Part shown: positions 1-8,323 of the stretch, piece by piece
How the letters are laid out: each line of letters begins with the position of its first letter
Numbering within the stretch: position 1 is the stretch's first letter
NCBI GenBank assembly: GCA_016784965.1
Contig: JADHTQ010000001.1
Span: 62,001 to 126,000, forward strand
Direction of reading: 5' to 3'
Length of the DNA: 64,000 nucleotides
From: Bacteriovoracaceae bacterium
GTDB taxonomy: Bacteria; Bdellovibrionota; Bacteriovoracia; Bacteriovoracales; Bacteriovoracaceae
The notes under the pieces: generated by a model
What the model was told of the DNA's origin: nothing
Seen by the model: the letters and a program-made list of their open reading frames with translations, nothing else
The model's database searches: none
Translations under genes and position numbers: made by a program

Positions 1-744
1 TTTAAATATCAACTTAACACCTTTTCGCAGAATTGGAGAAATAATAATGGCCAAAATAATCTTTAATATTGCTTGTATACTATACCACTGGATATTAGCT
101 GTACTGTGGTTTAGGGCCTGAGCAACAATTAAGCACCACCCCCAAAAATAGCCCAAATAAGAAAATGATAGGGCCATATTCTGTTGAATAACAAGTCGAT
201 TAAAGGGAAGATCTGAATAAAACGAGTAAGCCTTGCATGTAAATCCCATGATTACAATGGCAAAGGGCCATATAAATAATAGTAGAGTCATAGAATTACC
301 GGCCGTGTGTACAATTGTTTTTAAGACAAAAGCAACACCTATGGCCCCAGCTGCACTTATAATTGCATAGGGGTAATTTTTTCTCTTTAAAATTTCATCG
401 CTATACTCAAAGTTATATAGCACGATGCTTTCAATAATATAGATGGAAAGAAGAAATAAAAAAGAGACACTGGTTCCCTGAATAAAAAAGTCCAACAGGG
501 CAACAAAAAGACCATCCGACATGTAAAATGAAAATTCAGACAATATTAGTCCTATCCCTATAATCCTGGAAAATAAATGCAATGTATCCGTGGCATTTTT
601 TGAGGGGTAAAATCTTACCAAAAGTTGCTTCTTGGTTGAGGGATACAAAAAGACATGTGCATACTTGTAAATCACTACGATTAAACATAGAAACAGTGCA
701 AATATAACTCTAATAATTAATTTATCTATAAGCTCATTAAACAT
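1..744 (-). CDS. Multi-pass inner-membrane protein, DUF350-like (3' end cut by window edge)
   Basis: An open frame starts at the ATG ending at 744 and runs without a stop for 248 codons off the left edge, so the C-terminus is missing. I translated it by hand. It shows about six or seven hydrophobic segments separated by short charged loops. Residues around 125-150 (EYSDEILKRKN, then a Gly/Ala-rich helix) resemble the pattern of DUF350 membrane proteins, whose function is poorly known. It is the last visible gene of a minus-strand operon with the secreted protein, the HD protein and glutaredoxin. Membrane location is clear; the DUF350 match is by eye only. Confidence 0.7.
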   Translation of the reverse strand, partial: MFNELIDKLIIRVIFALFLCLIVVIYKYAHVFLYPSTKKQLLVRFYPSKNATDTLHLFSRIIGIGLILSEFSFYMSDGLFVALLDFFIQGTSVSFLFLLSIYIIESIVLYNFEYSDEILKRKNYPYAIISAAGAIGVAFVLKTIVHTAGNSMTLLLFIWPFAIVIMGFTCKAYSFYSDLPFNRLVIQQNMALSFSYLGYFWGWCLIVAQALNHSTANIQWYSIQAILKIILAIIISPILRKGVKLIFK

Positions 745-768
745 TTTTTCCTCACAAAGCTTTATGTC

Positions 769-1422
769 TTATAAAAATTTTAACAAATGCTTTTTAAAAG
801 AGAATTGCTCCCGCTTTTTTTTATGATCCTCTTTTTTTAAATATTTTTTTGTAACAGATCCATTGGTTCCAAATTCATTATTGAGGCCATAAAATGGTTC
901 TTCCCTATTCATAGAATATTTCGCAGCTGAATAAAAAGCTTGACTGGGCCTAAAATCTCCCCAATAAAAATAATCCGTAAAATGTCTATACACCCCATGA
1001 AAACGCCATATATTTCTTATCTCTGAACCATGATCCTCAAATTGGCCATAGGCACGATTGCCAACATATAAGATACCTGGGGGCATAACAATAAAGTTTG
1101 TAGCGTTTTGTTTTTCTTCTCTTCTAAAAAGTGACATCCCGTGATTTTTTAGATTTTTGAACCAAAATGCTTTTGAAACCCTAACGCTGACAGTCTCCGT
1201 ACTTTTAAGGCCGCGAATAACTTTATATTTGTGATAATAAGTTTTTATAAAAAGGCCGGTTTGAAATGAATCAAATAAAATAATCGAAAGTGGGGCCCCT
1301 TTAAAGTAATTATTAAATACTCTCTCATTTACTATACCAATAGGTCCTTTTCCAGAGGGAGTAAAACTTGATATTCCTAGATAAATAAAAGTTAAAAAGA
1401 TATAAAAAGATATCTTAAGCAT
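769..1422 (-). CDS. Hypothetical secreted or membrane-anchored protein
   Basis: This 217-residue protein begins with a hydrophobic segment (residues 4-20) that looks like a signal peptide or anchor without a lipobox. The rest is rich in aromatic and basic residues and ends in a Lys-rich tail. I recognise no family. The ATG lies 2 nt after the stop of the HD phosphohydrolase gene, so the two are very probably co-transcribed and coupled. The envelope location is inferred from the N-terminus only. Confidence 0.65.
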   Translation of the reverse strand: MLKISFYIFLTFIYLGISSFTPSGKGPIGIVNERVFNNYFKGAPLSIILFDSFQTGLFIKTYYHKYKVIRGLKSTETVSVRVSKAFWFKNLKNHGMSLFRREEKQNATNFIVMPPGILYVGNRAYGQFEDHGSEIRNIWRFHGVYRHFTDYFYWGDFRPSQAFYSAAKYSMNREEPFYGLNNEFGTNGSVTKKYLKKEDHKKKREQFSFKKHLLKFL

Positions 1423-1424
1423 TT

Positions 1425-2744
1425 TTAGCTACCCTCAAAAGTATTACCTATTAGCTCTAAAACGTCATTTCTTTGGGCCACTGAAAGTAAATTCAAGTTG
1501 CAATGAAGACGATTAACGGCATGTGATGAGCTAAATTTAAAAAACAAATCAGTTGCTTCATTGATATCAAGGTATAAACGCTGTCCTTTTCCATAAAAAT
1601 TTCGAATCACCTTAATTAAATATTTGTTACTTTGCTGCACACCGTGTTGGTAGTACTTGGAAAGTCGTCCTGTTGATGAGCATCTGATATACTCAATGTT
1701 TTGGCCGCTCAAATAGTCTTGAACCGCCTCTAGGGTAACAAGTTGCGATTCATTAAATGACTCAAATATTTTAGTTGGTATTTGATTACTAACAATGGAC
1801 TCAGCATAGCGGTTACTGCTGGCCCTTAGAGCTTTCATCAAAAAATGATCATCGTGCTCTAGGTACTCTTCAATATTGGCGGGAATGCAATACTCATTTG
1901 GCGCTGCAGTAAAATACTTAAGTAACAGTTGCTCAAGACATACAGATCTGTAGTGAAAGTACACCATCAAAAACATGTGGTAGCGACTAAGCAAAAAATC
2001 ATCAAAGGTAACAACTGCTCTCTCAGAAATACCCAGATAAGCCTGGTTATCTATAACACAAACATCTAAATTATCGAGCATCCAATCTAAATCAAAATTG
2101 CCATAGCTAACTCCACAAAAATAGCTATCGCGCAGTAGATAGTCCATTCTGTCACAATCAAGCTCGGAAGATATTAATTGAAATAGTAGTGGGAAGTAAT
2201 TTATACCATCGAGTGTATAATAAGCATCATCTAAACTTTGCCCCACTATTAACTCGGCAATTCGCTGATTTTCAACGCCAAATTTATTTTTTACAAGCTC
2301 AAAAGCAGCTGCAAGTGAGCTATCGACTATCGCCTTGATTGTATAATCTTCATGAGTAGCTTGGCGACTATCTGCTACTTTTCCACCTTGAAATTGTACA
2401 GGAATTTGCAAATCTAAAAGCGCTGGCATAACAGTTTCAGTTGAGTGGCTAAGTGGTGCGTGCCCAATGTCGTGCAGTAAACATGCTAACCTAAAGGTTT
2501 CTCTTAATCTTTGCACTTCTATGTTACACAATTTACTCGAAAAAAGCCGATCAAAGGCCAAGGTACCTATATGCATCACACCTATTGAATGAATGAATCT
2601 AGTATGGGTGGCTCCGGGAAAAACATATTCTGAAAAGCCAAGCTGTTTTATGTTGCGCAGTCGCTGAAAGAAATTGTTTTGAATAATTGGGATTTCCTCA
2701 TCCAAAATATGAATAGAGCCATGAACTGGATCGCGAATTTCCAT
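1425..2744 (-). CDS. HD-domain phosphohydrolase (COG1078, dGTPase-like)
   Basis: The 439-aa protein begins with MEIRDPVHGSI, the usual start of the COG1078 family of HD phosphohydrolases related to SpoT and dGTPases. The metal-site residues are visible: H52 in HSIGV, H91-D92 in LLHDIGHAPLSH, and an Asp in the ELDCDRMDYLLRD stretch near residue 195. Family members hydrolyse nucleoside triphosphates or related phosphoesters; the substrate here cannot be told. The length is normal for the family. It lies 6 nt downstream of the glutaredoxin gene and 2 nt upstream of the next gene, so it is mid-operon. Confidence 0.9.
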   Translation of the reverse strand: MEIRDPVHGSIHILDEEIPIIQNNFFQRLRNIKQLGFSEYVFPGATHTRFIHSIGVMHIGTLAFDRLFSSKLCNIEVQRLRETFRLACLLHDIGHAPLSHSTETVMPALLDLQIPVQFQGGKVADSRQATHEDYTIKAIVDSSLAAAFELVKNKFGVENQRIAELIVGQSLDDAYYTLDGINYFPLLFQLISSELDCDRMDYLLRDSYFCGVSYGNFDLDWMLDNLDVCVIDNQAYLGISERAVVTFDDFLLSRYHMFLMVYFHYRSVCLEQLLLKYFTAAPNEYCIPANIEEYLEHDDHFLMKALRASSNRYAESIVSNQIPTKIFESFNESQLVTLEAVQDYLSGQNIEYIRCSSTGRLSKYYQHGVQQSNKYLIKVIRNFYGKGQRLYLDINEATDLFFKFSSSHAVNRLHCNLNLLSVAQRNDVLELIGNTFEGS

Positions 2745-2750
2745 AAATTC

Positions 2751-3008
2751 CTATCGTTTTTGTAGATTATCTACATTTTTTTTGAGCCAATTAATAATAT
2801 CAGATGACTCATGCATGGGTTTTCCATCCACATACAAAACTGGAACTGTTTTTCTGCCGGTATCAGCTATTAATTTCTCCATATTTTGTGGATCTTCAAA
2901 AATGTGCTTATAGTCTACCTGAATTTTTAACTCTTCAATAATACTTTCTACACGATTACAAAAAGGGCATCCATCAAAATAGTAGAATTCTAGCTGAGGC
3001 TCACTCAT
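2751..3008 (-). CDS. Glutaredoxin
   Basis: An 85-aa thioredoxin-fold protein with the redox motif C14-P-F-C17 and the TVPVLYVDG cis-proline segment that binds glutathione. The C-terminal helix (SSDIINWLKKN) is typical of GrxC-type glutaredoxins. It probably reduces protein disulfides or glutathione adducts in the cytoplasm. The ATG is preceded by AGGAG at good spacing. It is the first gene of the operon that continues through the HD protein. A terminator for the upstream gene lies just before it. Confidence 0.88.
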   Translation of the reverse strand: MSEPQLEFYYFDGCPFCNRVESIIEELKIQVDYKHIFEDPQNMEKLIADTGRKTVPVLYVDGKPMHESSDIINWLKKNVDNLQKR

Positions 3009-3033
3009 TATCTATCTCCTAAGGCAAGTTTTA

Positions 3034-3070
3034 GTAAAAAAAACCCCGGTACATACCGAGGTTTTTTTAC
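3034..3070 (-). terminator. Intrinsic terminator, possibly bidirectional
   Basis: An inverted repeat pairs GTAAAAAAAACCCCGGT (3034-3050) with ACCGAGGTTTTTTTAC (3055-3070) around a 4-nt loop. On the minus strand the C/G stem is followed by a T run, so it should stop transcription of the histone-like gene ending at 3095. The flanking A and T runs would allow it to work in both directions. Confidence 0.85.
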
Positions 3071-3094
3071 TAACTGTGATGTTAATTATTCTTT

Positions 3095-4117
3095 CTAATT
3101 ATCACCTGACTCCTTATCTAAGTCACTATTATCTTTTTTGCCATAGGCATAAATTTCATCTTCGTCCTCTATGCTGTCTGGAGTCACTTCATCTGGCTTA
3201 TCAAATGCGTCATTATAACCCCAACCATACCCATACTGATCTTCATCGCTATCTTCTTCTTTTTCGTCATCGGGGTTATACTCAACCGAGATACTATTTT
3301 TATCACTTGAAGCATTAAATCCTTCGGCATCTTCAGTAATTTCTTCAATTGAACATTCTGCAACTTGATCATCAGATATCTCTACATTGGCCTTTTTCTC
3401 TTCGATAGTAGGGCTCTTGGAGGAAGTTTTATGCTCACCATCAACTGGTATTGTATAAAGTTTTTCTATTTCCTCTTTTTGAGAGTTTAGCTGCTTATTT
3501 TTATAACGCTCAATGGCATCTTCTCTCGATAACTTCTTGGGTTTTTCTACCACTGCCTCTTTTGCTTTTTGCTTTTTAACCGGTTTTTTCTCAGGTGCCT
3601 TGGGGGTTACCTTTTTTGCAACCTTCTTCTCTGTAACCTTCTTGGTGACCTTTTTTGTCACTTTTTTCTTAGCTGGCTTCTTCTTAATGGCCTTTTTGAC
3701 AACCTTTTTCTTAGTAGCTTTTTTGACAGGCTTCTGCTTAGTGGCCTTTTTTACAACCTTCTTCTTAGTAGCTTTTTTGGCAACCTTTTTCTTGGTAACC
3801 TTCTTTGCAACCTTCTTCTTGGTAGCTTTTTTGACGACCTTCTTTTTGGCTGCCTTTTTTACAACCTTCTTTTTGGTCACCTTTTTTGCAACCTTCTTCT
3901 TGGTAGACTTTTTTGTAGCCTTTTTGGCGACCTTTTTTTTGACAACCTTTTTTGCGACCTTCTTCTTGGTAGCCTTTTTGGCAACCTTCTTTTTAATCGC
4001 CTTTTTTACCACCTTCTTTTTAGGTGTTTTTTTGACCACTTTTTTCTTTGTGGTTTTTTTTGTCACCTTTTTCTTAACTACCTTTTTGGTCACTTTTTTC
4101 TTTTTTTTGGCAGCCAC
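3095..4117 (-). CDS. Lysine-rich histone H1-like protein with acidic tail
   Basis: The 340-aa protein has two opposite halves. Residues 1 to about 185 are a low-complexity array of KKKVxKK-type units (KKKVAKKATKK, KKKVVKKAxKK), like the C-terminal domains of histone H1, HctB or AlgP. Residues about 200-340 are strongly acidic (Glu/Asp-rich, with EDEDEIYAYG near the end). The basic part most likely binds DNA or RNA non-specifically. The start is GTG, 8 nt after AAGGA; an ATG just upstream is out of frame. The repeated codons produce long antisense open frames that are not genes. It appears to be a single-gene unit closed by the terminator at 3034-3070. Confidence 0.85.
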   Translation of the reverse strand: MAAKKKKKVTKKVVKKKVTKKTTKKKVVKKTPKKKVVKKAIKKKVAKKATKKKVAKKVVKKKVAKKATKKSTKKKVAKKVTKKKVVKKAAKKKVVKKATKKKVAKKVTKKKVAKKATKKKVVKKATKQKPVKKATKKKVVKKAIKKKPAKKKVTKKVTKKVTEKKVAKKVTPKAPEKKPVKKQKAKEAVVEKPKKLSREDAIERYKNKQLNSQKEEIEKLYTIPVDGEHKTSSKSPTIEEKKANVEISDDQVAECSIEEITEDAEGFNASSDKNSISVEYNPDDEKEEDSDEDQYGYGWGYNDAFDKPDEVTPDSIEDEDEIYAYGKKDNSDLDKESGDN

Positions 4118-4233
4118 GAGTCATATCCTTGTTAGTGATTTGTAAACATTTAAAAAAATTCTCATTTTTCATAAACAGTATATATAAAAATAATTAGTAT
4201 TTACAAGTTCTTTATTAAATTACTCACCATTTA

Positions 4234-6897
4234 TTAATGATCCAAAGGACTACCAAAATCTCTAAGTTCATCACGTCTAATGGTGTTTTGATTTCTAATA
4301 GTTTTAACATCACTGCCGGTAATACCAAGTTGGGCTGACTCCATAAAAAGGCCTCGCTCACTGTACGGGCTCTGGCCACCTGATATCAATTTTTCAAGTG
4401 AGACAAGTTTGGTAGAATAAAAATTGCGCTTATCCAGCATTGCTGGTGTGTCGATACCTGACGCACCAGAATATGGTGGCTCAACCCAACCTTTGTCGTT
4501 GCTGGCGCCTTGCCTCCTGCCCGGCATATATCCACTTGTCAACTGCAGGGTGTCCTCTAAGGTTCCTCTGCCCTGTCCGTAGGGAAATATACCTAGTGGC
4601 TTATAAGGTATACCCACCGCTCTTCCTGCCTTGTCAGGCCCAAGATAATAGTTTTGATATTTAGACGAGGTGTCTCTGTAGAGATAATCTTTAATTGACT
4701 CTCTTAGGGGTATCAACCCACACACTTGTGCCCTACGAGATGTATAAAAGGCTTCAAGCTTACCAGCAATGCTATCACAATAACCCGGTGCACTTAGATC
4801 CTGTCCCGCCCAGATTAGTTTATATGCTGCAGATAAATCTGCACCTCTATTTGATTGGCCAGTTGTTATACTTTTAATATTTAGTGAAACTGCCTTAAGT
4901 GCTGCTACATAGGTTGCAATTGCCCCCTCATTTGATGTCGCAAAGGTGTCAAGAATTTCCACTACCGCATCCGCATTATCATAAAGTGTTTCAATTCCTA
5001 TTAGTGGAGCATATAACATATAACGATTGCTATCATCCCTGGCGTATTTTGTCTCTTTGTTAACTGTTGCAACAGAGCTTAGCCCGAGTGCATCGTTATT
5101 GATAGAAGGAATGAGATAGTTTAAGGCTTCATATTTGGTAGGTCTTCGAGCATAGTTTAAGGCTTTAGCAATTTGCACTTGTGAAAAACTTGTTCCATTA
5201 ATTTGCGCTAGACTACCAGCAAACTTAAAATATTCTTCGGAGCGATACAAGCCTGCTTCCTCTGTTGGTGATCTTGAGGTAGCACTGTTGCCTGGATCCC
5301 TGAGAAACTGAATAGCTTTATTTTGACTGCTAAGCTCACCTTCTTGATCAAAGCTAAACAGCAAATTTGGAATTGCAAATTTCACGTCTGGACTTGCGCG
5401 CGTTGGAACCCCTCCGACAGTGTCACCTGGGCCTTGAACCCAAAATTTTTTGGTCAAGGGAATAGGATAACCCTTTATGAAATCAGCAGTCCTGTCTAGA
5501 ACAAGAGCACTTAAATAAGCCCCAGAGCCAGAATTACCCCACCTAGCTCTGGGCTTTATTGCATTTTGCTCAATCGCAAAAATCCTAGGCCCAATTCGTC
5601 CTCCGTAAGGTTTTGCTGCAGCATATGCTCGCAAAGTGATGCCATCTGAGGCAAACGGGTAAAAAAGCCCTGTGAATTTTGCTTCACCTTCAACCGCATA
5701 GTAGGTTAAAACTTTGGGGTTTTTTACAAATCCAAAGATATAACCAGGTACAGGGATTGCAGTTTTTGAGATCGTGCAAGCAGCTCCCAAACCATGATCG
5801 ACAAGATCAGATTCCTCTTGTTGAGTAACCATCATGGAGAAGAAAATGGCCAAATTTAAAGGATACATTTGGAGATCCAAATAGTGTTTTTGGGTAGCCT
5901 GAGTGGAAGTGTTACCTATTGATGCATTATTAGGAATTAAAAAACCACTTAGAGTGCCAGAATGTGTTGAAAAGGGGATAGGTTTAATTTCTGTTAACCT
6001 AAAAGTTTTTCTCATTGTGTCGTCTAGGTTTCGATAAGCCGAGGTAAAGGCCTTAATGGGTCTTTCATCTAGAGGTAAATTACCATGCATGCTCTGCAGC
6101 GCTGTAACATTTCGATCACGGCAACCACCACCATAACAGATTGGCTCACTAACGGGCGGACGATTGACTATCATTTCCAAATTTCTCATCCGCAGGGCCT
6201 GCTCAAACGCCAATGTCCAAGCCCCAACTCTATCTGTGGCGAGCTTGGGGGTACTCGCAGTGATAGGTTTGCTCATATCTCCGTAAGTCCAAAGCATGGC
6301 CATACCAAAATTTATTATGGATCTCTTTGAGCAATCTTCTGCTTTTGATTCCTCGATAGTGTTTAAAAAGGCCTCATTTTTATCACTCAAACCTGGAACC
6401 CCAACCACCTCAAAACGTGGGATACCTGGTAAGTCAAAGGTTGAACATATATTACTGGTATCGCTAAAATGTATACAAATAGATGGCAAATTGTATGGAT
6501 CATAAGGTGGTGGTTTACCTGAGTCACCCCACTTTTGTTGCTGAGCCGGATCGGTCCAAAACAAATCGAGACGAAAGTTAACGGTATCACCCATTTGGCG
6601 AACTCTGCTGGGGTGTAATTTCTTGGTGGCAATGTTGCCTAAAACATAATACTTAAACATCCACTCTTTATAAGTGTTGCGCATCTCCCAATTTAAATAT
6701 GCAATATTGGTGAGCTGGCGTGCTTGTACGGCTGCTCCTGACCAAGCAGCTGCATCTACTGCATTTTGCAAGTTGATTTTGGCCTTTACAAATAGACCAA
6801 CATTGACAATGAATGCCATCATCGAAAGGATTATCATTAGGGTAATACCTAAAAATATACTTAGTTGACCACCCTCTTTTTTTATTGTTGTTTTCAT
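4234..6897 (-). CDS. TadG-like Flp pilus-assembly family protein (orphan)
   Basis: The 887-aa protein starts with a short basic stretch, then GGQLSIFLGITLMIILS, one membrane helix (about residues 10-36) and NLQNAVDAAAWSGA. This is the N-terminal signature of TadG/TadE-like pseudopilin-related proteins. The remaining 800 residues would lie outside the inner membrane and match nothing I know. No other tad genes (tadA, tadB, rcpA, tadV) are in the window, so a role in a full Flp pilus cannot be assumed. The large exported domain suggests a surface or periplasmic structure. Assignment rests on the N-terminal 60 residues. Confidence 0.75.
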   Translation of the reverse strand: MKTTIKKEGGQLSIFLGITLMIILSMMAFIVNVGLFVKAKINLQNAVDAAAWSGAAVQARQLTNIAYLNWEMRNTYKEWMFKYYVLGNIATKKLHPSRVRQMGDTVNFRLDLFWTDPAQQQKWGDSGKPPPYDPYNLPSICIHFSDTSNICSTFDLPGIPRFEVVGVPGLSDKNEAFLNTIEESKAEDCSKRSIINFGMAMLWTYGDMSKPITASTPKLATDRVGAWTLAFEQALRMRNLEMIVNRPPVSEPICYGGGCRDRNVTALQSMHGNLPLDERPIKAFTSAYRNLDDTMRKTFRLTEIKPIPFSTHSGTLSGFLIPNNASIGNTSTQATQKHYLDLQMYPLNLAIFFSMMVTQQEESDLVDHGLGAACTISKTAIPVPGYIFGFVKNPKVLTYYAVEGEAKFTGLFYPFASDGITLRAYAAAKPYGGRIGPRIFAIEQNAIKPRARWGNSGSGAYLSALVLDRTADFIKGYPIPLTKKFWVQGPGDTVGGVPTRASPDVKFAIPNLLFSFDQEGELSSQNKAIQFLRDPGNSATSRSPTEEAGLYRSEEYFKFAGSLAQINGTSFSQVQIAKALNYARRPTKYEALNYLIPSINNDALGLSSVATVNKETKYARDDSNRYMLYAPLIGIETLYDNADAVVEILDTFATSNEGAIATYVAALKAVSLNIKSITTGQSNRGADLSAAYKLIWAGQDLSAPGYCDSIAGKLEAFYTSRRAQVCGLIPLRESIKDYLYRDTSSKYQNYYLGPDKAGRAVGIPYKPLGIFPYGQGRGTLEDTLQLTSGYMPGRRQGASNDKGWVEPPYSGASGIDTPAMLDKRNFYSTKLVSLEKLISGGQSPYSERGLFMESAQLGITGSDVKTIRNQNTIRRDELRDFGSPLDH

Positions 6898-6955
6898 TGG
6901 TATTTCAAATGCTACCTAGATCACCGTATTGAGTCAAAGGTTTGTTTCATAGACA

Positions 6956-6980
6956 AAGCAAATTGCTTTAATGCTATAAT
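6956..6980 (+). promoter_or_regulatory. Extended -10 promoter with overlapping 13-bp palindrome
   Basis: TATAAT at 6975-6980 is preceded by TGC, giving an extended -10. It sits 32 nt upstream of the mbfA-like ATG. Directly upstream is the perfect palindrome AAGCAAATTGCTT (6956-6968), placed where a repressor would cover the promoter spacer. No convincing -35 is seen. Because the gene is an iron exporter, an iron-responsive regulator is a reasonable guess, but the palindrome does not match a motif I can name. Confidence 0.45.
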
Positions 6981-7012
6981 GGTCCAACAAATTTAAAAAG
7001 GGTGAAAAGATC

Positions 7013-7888
7013 ATGCAAGAACTAAGCAAGCAAAACTACAATGAAATCATCGGTGCCATGAAAAATGAAATTAATGAATTTCACATTTATAACAAACTAG
7101 CAGCAAGCACAAAAGATCCACACAACAAAAAAATACTAACCAGCATCGCAAATGACGAGCTCAGTCACTTTGAGACCTTAAAAAAATATGTTCCGGTAAG
7201 AATTAAGCCGAGTCGATTCAAAATTTTATACTTCTACTTGATTGCCAAATTTTTTGGCTTAACTTTCGGTATCAAATTAATGGAGCGCGGCGAAGCCCAG
7301 GCAAAAATTAATTATGCTGAGCTGGCAAAAAGCTTTCCCGATGCAGAGCAAATTGCAAAGGATGAAACACAACATGAAAACCAACTAATTGAGCTGATCG
7401 ATGAGGAGAGGCTAAAGTATATCGGATCAATTGTGCTTGGTCTAAACGATGCGCTAGTGGAGCTAACCGGCGCTTTAGCGGGCTTTACCTTTGCTTTACA
7501 AAATTCAAAATTAATTGCCACGGTAGGTTTAATTACTGGAATTTCGGCCTCACTTGCTATGGGAGTATCTGAGTATTTGGCCACCAAACATGAAGAGGGT
7601 GACAAGCACCCCATTAAGGCGTCTTTTTATACTACTGCTGCCTATATTATGGTGGTGATTGTTTTAATTAGTCCTTACTTGATCTTAACAAATGTCTACA
7701 TGTCTTTGGGTATTACTCTACTTTTGGCGATAACAATTATTTTTAAATTTACTTACTATGTTTCAGTGGCCAAGGGAGCACCTCTTTGGAGTAGATTTTT
7801 TGAAATGTCATTAGTTAGCATTGGTGTTGCTTTGATTTCTTTTGGTATTGGCTATTTGGTTAGATTATTTTTTGGAGTTGATGTTTGA
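7013..7888 (+). CDS. MbfA-like iron exporter: ferritin-like domain fused to VIT1/CCC1 transporter
   Basis: The first about 130 residues form a rubrerythrin/ferritin-like four-helix domain with carboxylate/His pairs: E19/E22, DELSH (E49, H52), ERGE (E91, E94) and DETQH (E118, H121). Residues 135-291 are a VIT/CCC1 membrane domain, with LGLNDALVELTGALAG at its start and GVSEYLATK later, and about five helices. This architecture is that of MbfA, which exports iron (or manganese) from the cytoplasm under iron or peroxide stress in alphaproteobacteria. The gene stands alone and converges on the small ankyrin-type gene. A ferritin gene lies 10 kb away. Confidence 0.88.
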   Translation: MQELSKQNYNEIIGAMKNEINEFHIYNKLAASTKDPHNKKILTSIANDELSHFETLKKYVPVRIKPSRFKILYFYLIAKFFGLTFGIKLMERGEAQAKINYAELAKSFPDAEQIAKDETQHENQLIELIDEERLKYIGSIVLGLNDALVELTGALAGFTFALQNSKLIATVGLITGISASLAMGVSEYLATKHEEGDKHPIKASFYTTAAYIMVVIVLISPYLILTNVYMSLGITLLLAITIIFKFTYYVSVAKGAPLWSRFFEMSLVSIGVALISFGIGYLVRLFFGVDV

Positions 7889-7894
7889 TATAAA

Positions 7895-8188
7895 TTATTG
7901 ACCTAAGGCTTCACTGACTTTACTTATATTTGTTTGGGTTAAAGTTGCGCCAAACTTATATAAGATCTCTACCATTTCTGTGTTTTGATTAACCTCTGCT
8001 ACTACAATTGGAGTCTCACCAAATTGAGTTGAGTTATTAGGATTGCGTCCCTTTTTTAAAAAATGCTTAACTCCCTGAGTATTATTTTTCTTTAAGAAGT
8101 GTCCAAAAAGATCAACTACATTTTCATCTTGGATTTGTTGACTAGTTTTTTTACTGCTAAATAGACCGTTTATAAAATTTAAATTCAT
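7895..8188 (-). CDS. Small ankyrin-repeat-like protein
   Basis: The 97-aa product (MNLNFINGLFSSKK...) contains about one and a half ankyrin-like units: VKHFLKKGRNPNNSTQFGETPIVVA and a second helix pair MVEILYKFGATL. The frame is open for 34 further codons upstream, but the ATG at 8188 is preceded by AAAGGTGGGG at good spacing and the upstream residues are Cys-rich and atypical, so I start it here. A protein-interaction role is inferred from the fold. It lies downstream of kamC on the same strand with a 135-nt gap. Confidence 0.65.
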   Translation of the reverse strand: MNLNFINGLFSSKKTSQQIQDENVVDLFGHFLKKNNTQGVKHFLKKGRNPNNSTQFGETPIVVAEVNQNTEMVEILYKFGATLTQTNISKVSEALGQ

Positions 8189-8323
8189 GACTTCCCCACC
8201 TTTAAAAACATCGTTACTTACAACGCTTGACTCAGTGCAGTATACTCCGATTTGCAAGAATGTCAAGCAATCTTTAAGGAAAAAACACAATTGATGGGCC
8301 CTCTCTTAAAACTGAAAAGGATT

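Noticed and set aside
3513-4145. Long plus-strand open frames opposite the Lys-rich gene
   Set aside because: They are shadows of AAG-rich codons (reverse complement gives Phe/Leu-rich nonsense) and have no ribosome site.
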